A stretch of DNA of 52,557 bases, taken from Kitasatospora xanthocidica. Lineage in GTDB: Bacteria; Actinomycetota; Actinomycetes; Streptomycetales; Streptomycetaceae. This document shows, in pieces, positions 49,635-52,557 of this stretch. Numbering within the stretch: position 1 is the first letter of the stretch; every line of letters begins with the position of its first letter. The translations under genes and the position numbers were made by a program. The DNA is taken from the NCBI RefSeq assembly GCF_014656195.1, contig NZ_BNBY01000043.1, positions 1 through 52,557 of the forward strand. Reading direction: 5' to 3'. The notes below the pieces were generated by a model that saw nothing but the letters and a program-made list of their open reading frames with translations, did no database searches and was not told the origin of the DNA.

Positions 49635-49670
49635 CGGGGGCGGGTGCGCGACCAGGCGCACCCGCCCCCG
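49635..49670 (+). terminator. Terminator after the LLM/FMN reductase operon
   Basis: Perfect 15-bp stem (49635-49649 and 49656-49670) with a 6-base loop, 16 bases past the stop. Confidence 0.85.
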
Positions 49671-49745
49671 CCGTGTCGCCGGACGGAACCGGGCGCGGCT
49701 CGGCGCACCTGACGTCCCCTCGAAGGGACGGCCGCTCACTCGAAC

Positions 49746-49776
49746 GGCCCTGTCGGACCCACCGTCCGACGGGGCC
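49746..49776 (+). other. Second hairpin upstream of the DyP gene
   Basis: GGCCCTGTCGGAC and GTCCGACGGGGCC, one G-T pair, 5-base loop. About 100 bases before the DyP start; it could be a backup terminator or part of the DyP leader. Confidence 0.55.
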
Positions 49777-49876
49777 GCCCGGTCTGCCCGGCGGGGCCGT
49801 CCGGATGAGCGTCGGCCGCGCCGAATCGCCCACCGTGCGGTGTACTGGCCCCGGCGTCCCGAGGAGGCCCGAACCC

Positions 49877-50965
49877 ATGCCGTCCGAATCCCAGCCCGAA
49901 CCGCAGGCCGTGCTCTCCCCGCAGGCCGCCCCCGAACCGCAGGCCGTGCTCTCCCCGCTGACCGGCGCGGCCGTCTTCCTGGTGCTCACCGTCGGCCCGG
50001 GCGGCGAGGACGCCGTCCGCGAGCTGCTGCCCGACCTCGCCGGACTGCGCCGCTCGGTCGGCTTCCGGGCCCCCGAGGGCGGCCTCACCTGCGTCACCGG
50101 CATCGGCTCCGAGCTCTGGGACCGCCTCTTCGGCGGCCCCCGACCGGCCGAGCTGCACCCCTTCCGGGAGGTGGCCGGCCCCCGGCACCGGGCCCCCGCG
50201 ACCCCCGGCGACCTGCTGCTGCACCTGCGGGCCGAGCGGATGGACCTCTGCTTCGAGCTGGCCGGGCAGCTCACCGGCCGGCTCGCCGGGGCGGCCACCG
50301 TGGTCGACTCCGTCCAGGGCTTCCGGTACTTCGACGACCGGGACCTGCTCGGCTTCGTCGACGGCACCGAGAACCCCGAGGGCCGGGCCGCGGTCGGCGC
50401 CGCGCTGGTCGGCGCGGAGGACCCGGACTTCGCCGGCGGCAGCTACGTCGTCGTCCAGAAGTACCTGCACCAGCTGGACAAGTGGAACGCGCTGAGCGTC
50501 GAGGAGCAGGAGGGCGCGGTCGGCCGCACCAAGCTCACCGACATCGAGCTGGCCGACGACGTCAAACCGGCCGACTCGCACGTGGCGCTCACCGTGATCA
50601 CCGGACCGGACGGCGAGGAACGGAAGATCGTCCGCTTCAACATGCCGTTCGGCTCCTTCGCGCACGGCGGCGAGTACGGCACCTACTTCATCGGCTACGC
50701 GCGGGACCCCGGGGTGACCGAGGAGATGCTGCGCAACATGTTCGTCGGGGACCCGCCCGGCACCACCGACCGGCTGCTCGACTTCTCCACGGCCGTCACC
50801 GGCTCGCTGTTCTTCGTCCCGACCGCCGACTTCCTCGGCTCCCCGCCGTCGGCGCCGGGCGCCCCCGGGCCCGGCAGTCCCGCGCCCGGCAGCCGTGCGC
50901 CCGGCACCCCCGCGCCCGCCGCCGACGGCTCGCTGGGCATCGGCAGCCTCAAGCAGACCCCCTGA
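49877..50965 (+). CDS. DyP-type haem peroxidase with encapsulin-targeting peptide
   Basis: 362 residues. DyP motif GFVDGTENP at 159-167 (catalytic D162), probable proximal His H235 (DSHVALTVITG) and distal Arg R253 (IVRFNMPFG). Residues 1-30 contain a duplicated PEPQAVLSP motif. A Pro/Ala/Gly linker leads to the C-terminal DGSLGIGSLKQTP, which matches the known cargo-loading peptide of encapsulin-packaged DyP enzymes. The encapsulin gene starts 26 bases later. Predicted to be enclosed in the nanocompartment and to handle peroxides. Confidence 0.95.
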   Translation: MPSESQPEPQAVLSPQAAPEPQAVLSPLTGAAVFLVLTVGPGGEDAVRELLPDLAGLRRSVGFRAPEGGLTCVTGIGSELWDRLFGGPRPAELHPFREVAGPRHRAPATPGDLLLHLRAERMDLCFELAGQLTGRLAGAATVVDSVQGFRYFDDRDLLGFVDGTENPEGRAAVGAALVGAEDPDFAGGSYVVVQKYLHQLDKWNALSVEEQEGAVGRTKLTDIELADDVKPADSHVALTVITGPDGEERKIVRFNMPFGSFAHGGEYGTYFIGYARDPGVTEEMLRNMFVGDPPGTTDRLLDFSTAVTGSLFFVPTADFLGSPPSAPGAPGPGSPAPGSRAPGTPAPAADGSLGIGSLKQTP

Positions 50966-50991
50966 CCGCCGCCCCGAACAGGACCCCGCGC

Positions 50992-51840
50992 ATGAACAAC
51001 CTCCACCGGGAGCTCGCCCCCGTCTCCGCCGCCGCCTGGGAGGAGATCGAGGAGGAGGCCCGCCAGACCTTCAAGCTGCACATCGCCGGCCGCCGGGTGG
51101 TCGACCTGAACGGCCCCGCGGGTGCCGAGCTCGCCGCCGTCGGCACCGGCCACCTGACCGGCATCGAGCCGCCGGTGGACGGGGTCCGGGCGCACGCCCG
51201 CGCCGCCCAGCCGGTGGTCGAGCTGCGCGTCCCCTTCACCGTCGGCCGCGACGCGGTGGACGACGTCGAGCGCGGCTCCCGGGACTCCGACTGGCAGCCG
51301 GTCAAGGACGCCGCCCGCACCCTCGCCCTCGCCGAGGACCGCGCGGTCTTCGAGGGCTACCGCGCCGCCGCCGTCGACGGCATCCGGGCCGCCTCCACCA
51401 ACGCCCCGGTCCCGCTGCCCGAGGACGTCCGCGAGTACCCCGAGGCGGTCAGCCGCGCCCTCACCGCGCTGCGCCTGGCCGGTGTCGGCGGCCCGTACTC
51501 GCTGCTCCTCGGCGCCGCCGCGTTCACCGCCGTCAACGAGACCAGCGACCACGGCTACCCCGTGCACAACCACCTGGCCCGTCTCCTCGACGGCGACATC
51601 ATCTGGGCCCCCGCGATCGAGGGCGCCTTCCTGCTGTCCACCCGCGGCGGCGACTTCGAGCTCTTCCTCGGCCAGGACGTCTCCGTCGGCTACCTCTCCC
51701 ACGACGCCGGGACGGTCCGGCTGTACCTGCAGGAGTCCCTCACCTTCCGGGTCTACACCGGGGAGGCCGCGGTCGCCCTGGGCGGTGCGGCGCAGGGCGA
51801 GGGCGGCCCGCGGGCCCCGGGGCACCGGGAAGGGTACTGA
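50992..51840 (+). CDS. Family 1 encapsulin shell protein
   Basis: 282 residues. HK97-like shell protein: MNNLHRELAPVSAAAWEEIE, EEARQTFKLHIAGRRVVDLN, VELRVPFTVGRDAVDDVERG, LLLGAAAFTAVNETSDHGYP, LLSTRGGDFELFLGQDVSVG and YLQESLTFRVYTGEAA. Its interior binds the C-terminal peptide of the DyP cargo. Forms an icosahedral nanocompartment in the cytoplasm. A short Gly-rich C-terminal tail follows the fold. Confidence 0.95.
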   Translation: MNNLHRELAPVSAAAWEEIEEEARQTFKLHIAGRRVVDLNGPAGAELAAVGTGHLTGIEPPVDGVRAHARAAQPVVELRVPFTVGRDAVDDVERGSRDSDWQPVKDAARTLALAEDRAVFEGYRAAAVDGIRAASTNAPVPLPEDVREYPEAVSRALTALRLAGVGGPYSLLLGAAAFTAVNETSDHGYPVHNHLARLLDGDIIWAPAIEGAFLLSTRGGDFELFLGQDVSVGYLSHDAGTVRLYLQESLTFRVYTGEAAVALGGAAQGEGGPRAPGHREGY

Positions 51841-51842
51841 GT
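51832..51842. repeat. GGGTACTGAGT repeat, copy 1
   Basis: GGGTACTGAGT across the encapsulin stop codon; the first 11 bases of the repeat also found at 51854. Confidence 0.7.
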
Positions 51843-51853
51843 TCCTTTACGAG

Positions 51854-51867
51854 GGGTACTGAGTGCC
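51854..51867. promoter_or_regulatory. GGGTACTGAGTGCC repeat, copy 2
   Basis: 14-bp element 22 bp after copy 1 in direct orientation. It is itself near-palindromic (GGTACT-G-AGTGCC). Together with the inverted copy at 51969 it brackets the region upstream of etfB. Confidence 0.65.
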
Positions 51868-51968
51868 GTATTCTCTCGGTGGAGCCTCTGACGCCAGTCG
51901 AAGAGAGCCGACACGGTCTGCCGGTCCAGGTGGCGCTCGCGGCGCGCGGGTCGCGCCCGGCCGGACTT

Positions 51969-51982
51969 GGCACTCAGTACCC
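51969..51982. promoter_or_regulatory. GGCACTCAGTACCC, inverted copy of the 14-bp repeat
   Basis: Exact reverse complement of copy 2, 60 bases before the etfB start. Likely operator for the etf operon; no recognised regulator. Confidence 0.65.
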
Positions 51983-52042
51983 TCGGCACGATCTGAGGCC
52001 ATGGATCAGTGCATCCGTGCACCCGTGACAGGAGAACCGCTC

Positions 52043-52557
52043 ATGAGCTTGAGGATCGTCGTCTGTGTGAAGTACGTGCCGGACGCGACGGGTGACCGTC
52101 GCTTCGCGGACGACCACACCACCGACCGGGACGGCGTGGACGGCCTCCTGTCGGAGCTGGACGAGTACGGCGTGGAGCAGGCGCTGCGGATCGCGGAGGC
52201 GAACGAGGGTTCCGAGGTCACGGTGCTGACGGTGGGGCCGGACGACGCGAAGGACGCGCTGCGCAAGGCGCTGTCGATGGGTGCGGACAAGGCCGTGCAC
52301 GTGAACGACGACGACATCCACGGTTCGGATGTGATCGGGACGTCGGCGGTGCTGGCGAAGGCGCTGGAGAAGACCGGGTTCGACCTGGTGATCGGTGGTA
52401 TGGCGTCGACGGACGGCACGATGGGTGTGCTGCCGGCGCTGCTGGCGGAGCGTCTGGGTGTGCCGCAGGTGACGCTGCTGTCGGAGGTCTCGGTGGAGGG
52501 CGGTGTGGTGCGGGGCCGTCGTGACGGTGACGCGGCGACCGAGCTGGTCGAGGCGTC
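52043..52557 (+). CDS. etfB: Electron transfer flavoprotein beta subunit (partial, runs off the window)
   Basis: First 171 codons. MSLRIVVCVKYVPDATGDRR, DEYGVEQALRIAEANEGSEV, VLTVGPDDAKDALRKALSMG and DLVIGGMASTDGTMGVLPAL match EtfB (FixA). With EtfA it carries electrons from acyl-CoA dehydrogenases to the membrane. GGAGA eight bases before the ATG. The 202 bases upstream contain the GGGTACTGAGTGCC repeats. etfA is expected just outside the window. Confidence 0.93.
   Translation, partial: MSLRIVVCVKYVPDATGDRRFADDHTTDRDGVDGLLSELDEYGVEQALRIAEANEGSEVTVLTVGPDDAKDALRKALSMGADKAVHVNDDDIHGSDVIGTSAVLAKALEKTGFDLVIGGMASTDGTMGVLPALLAERLGVPQVTLLSEVSVEGGVVRGRRDGDAATELVEA

Noticed and set aside
51854..51982. 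CIRCE/HrcA heat-shock operator
   Set aside because: CACTC/GAGTG halves are present but the 9-base spacer and TTA/TAA ends of CIRCE are missing.

Overview
The window is a gene-dense, very GC-rich chromosomal segment from an actinomycete, most likely a streptomycete (Streptomyces or Kitasatospora; I cannot separate them from this sequence). Supporting signs are the strong G/C third-position bias, frequent GTG starts and ATGA/GTGA overlaps, an actinobacterial SOS box, an ImuA'-ImuB-DnaE2 mutasome, an ECF42 sigma factor with a DGPF partner, a mycothiol-type DinB protein, an F420-dependent PPOX enzyme, and a DyP peroxidase next to an encapsulin. I found no tRNA, rRNA, CRISPR array, insertion sequence, attachment site or origin, and no gene-free stretch over 300 bases.

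Layout. 1-1654: an ArsR regulator, an SRPBCC (AHSA1-like) protein and the start of a DHFR-like protein, leftward, behind an AT-rich operator region. 1803-7766: a LexA box followed by imuA', imuB and dnaE2. 7794-13188: Uma2, a TIGR03084 protein, a GAF-LuxR regulator, an acyl-CoA ligase, and an SDR-MerR pair with a MerR-type operator. 13369-15754: truncated globin, GNAT, VOC and an NmrA-like oxidoreductase. 15829-17181: a divergent ring-opening dioxygenase / MarR pair with two matched palindromes. 17178-19065: DGPF protein and ECF42 sigma factor. 19340-27935: accessory metabolic and regulatory genes, including LacI, DUF4436, GNATs, a BNR-repeat protein and a flavin disulfide reductase-OsmC pair. 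28090-31500: hydrolase, thioredoxin, and a lipoprotein / ECF sigma / anti-sigma operon. 31502-34376: an unknown gene pair and a YndJ-DUF1990 operon behind two perfect palindromes. 35143-39984: leftward TetR, MFS pump, orphan cytochrome b (QcrB-like) and F420-PPOX genes. 40013-44400: MarR/DUF1857, a Uma2 remnant, VOC, hemerythrin, a DinB protein and DoxX. 44441-49670: M9 collagenase, PP2C phosphatase and a luciferase-like monooxygenase / FMN reductase pair. 49746-52557: DyP, encapsulin and the start of etfB.

Two regulatory circuits stand out. (1) The promoters of the TetR gene and of the stand-alone cytochrome b gene carry the same kind of paired GGGGA..TCCCC operator, 24-28 bp from the start codon and spaced about 40 bp, with the same flanking CGCTTCG. 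This suggests one drug-responsive regulon joining an efflux pump with a spare respiratory cytochrome b. (2) The palindrome GTTCAAATTTGAAC, or a one-base variant, occurs in pairs 40-41 bp apart at the dioxygenase/MarR promoters and again 27 kb away at the DoxX promoter. This points to one MarR regulon that resembles the catechol/quinone response regulons of Bacillus.

Other features worth attention are in-frame tandem repeats near the ends of several proteins, above all ImuB; a large hairpin that buries the ribosome site of the gene at 19340; a short Uma2 derivative lacking its nuclease core; and an unexplained 14-bp repeat before etfB. Gene identities come from reading translated sequence and known family motifs; no database search was run.
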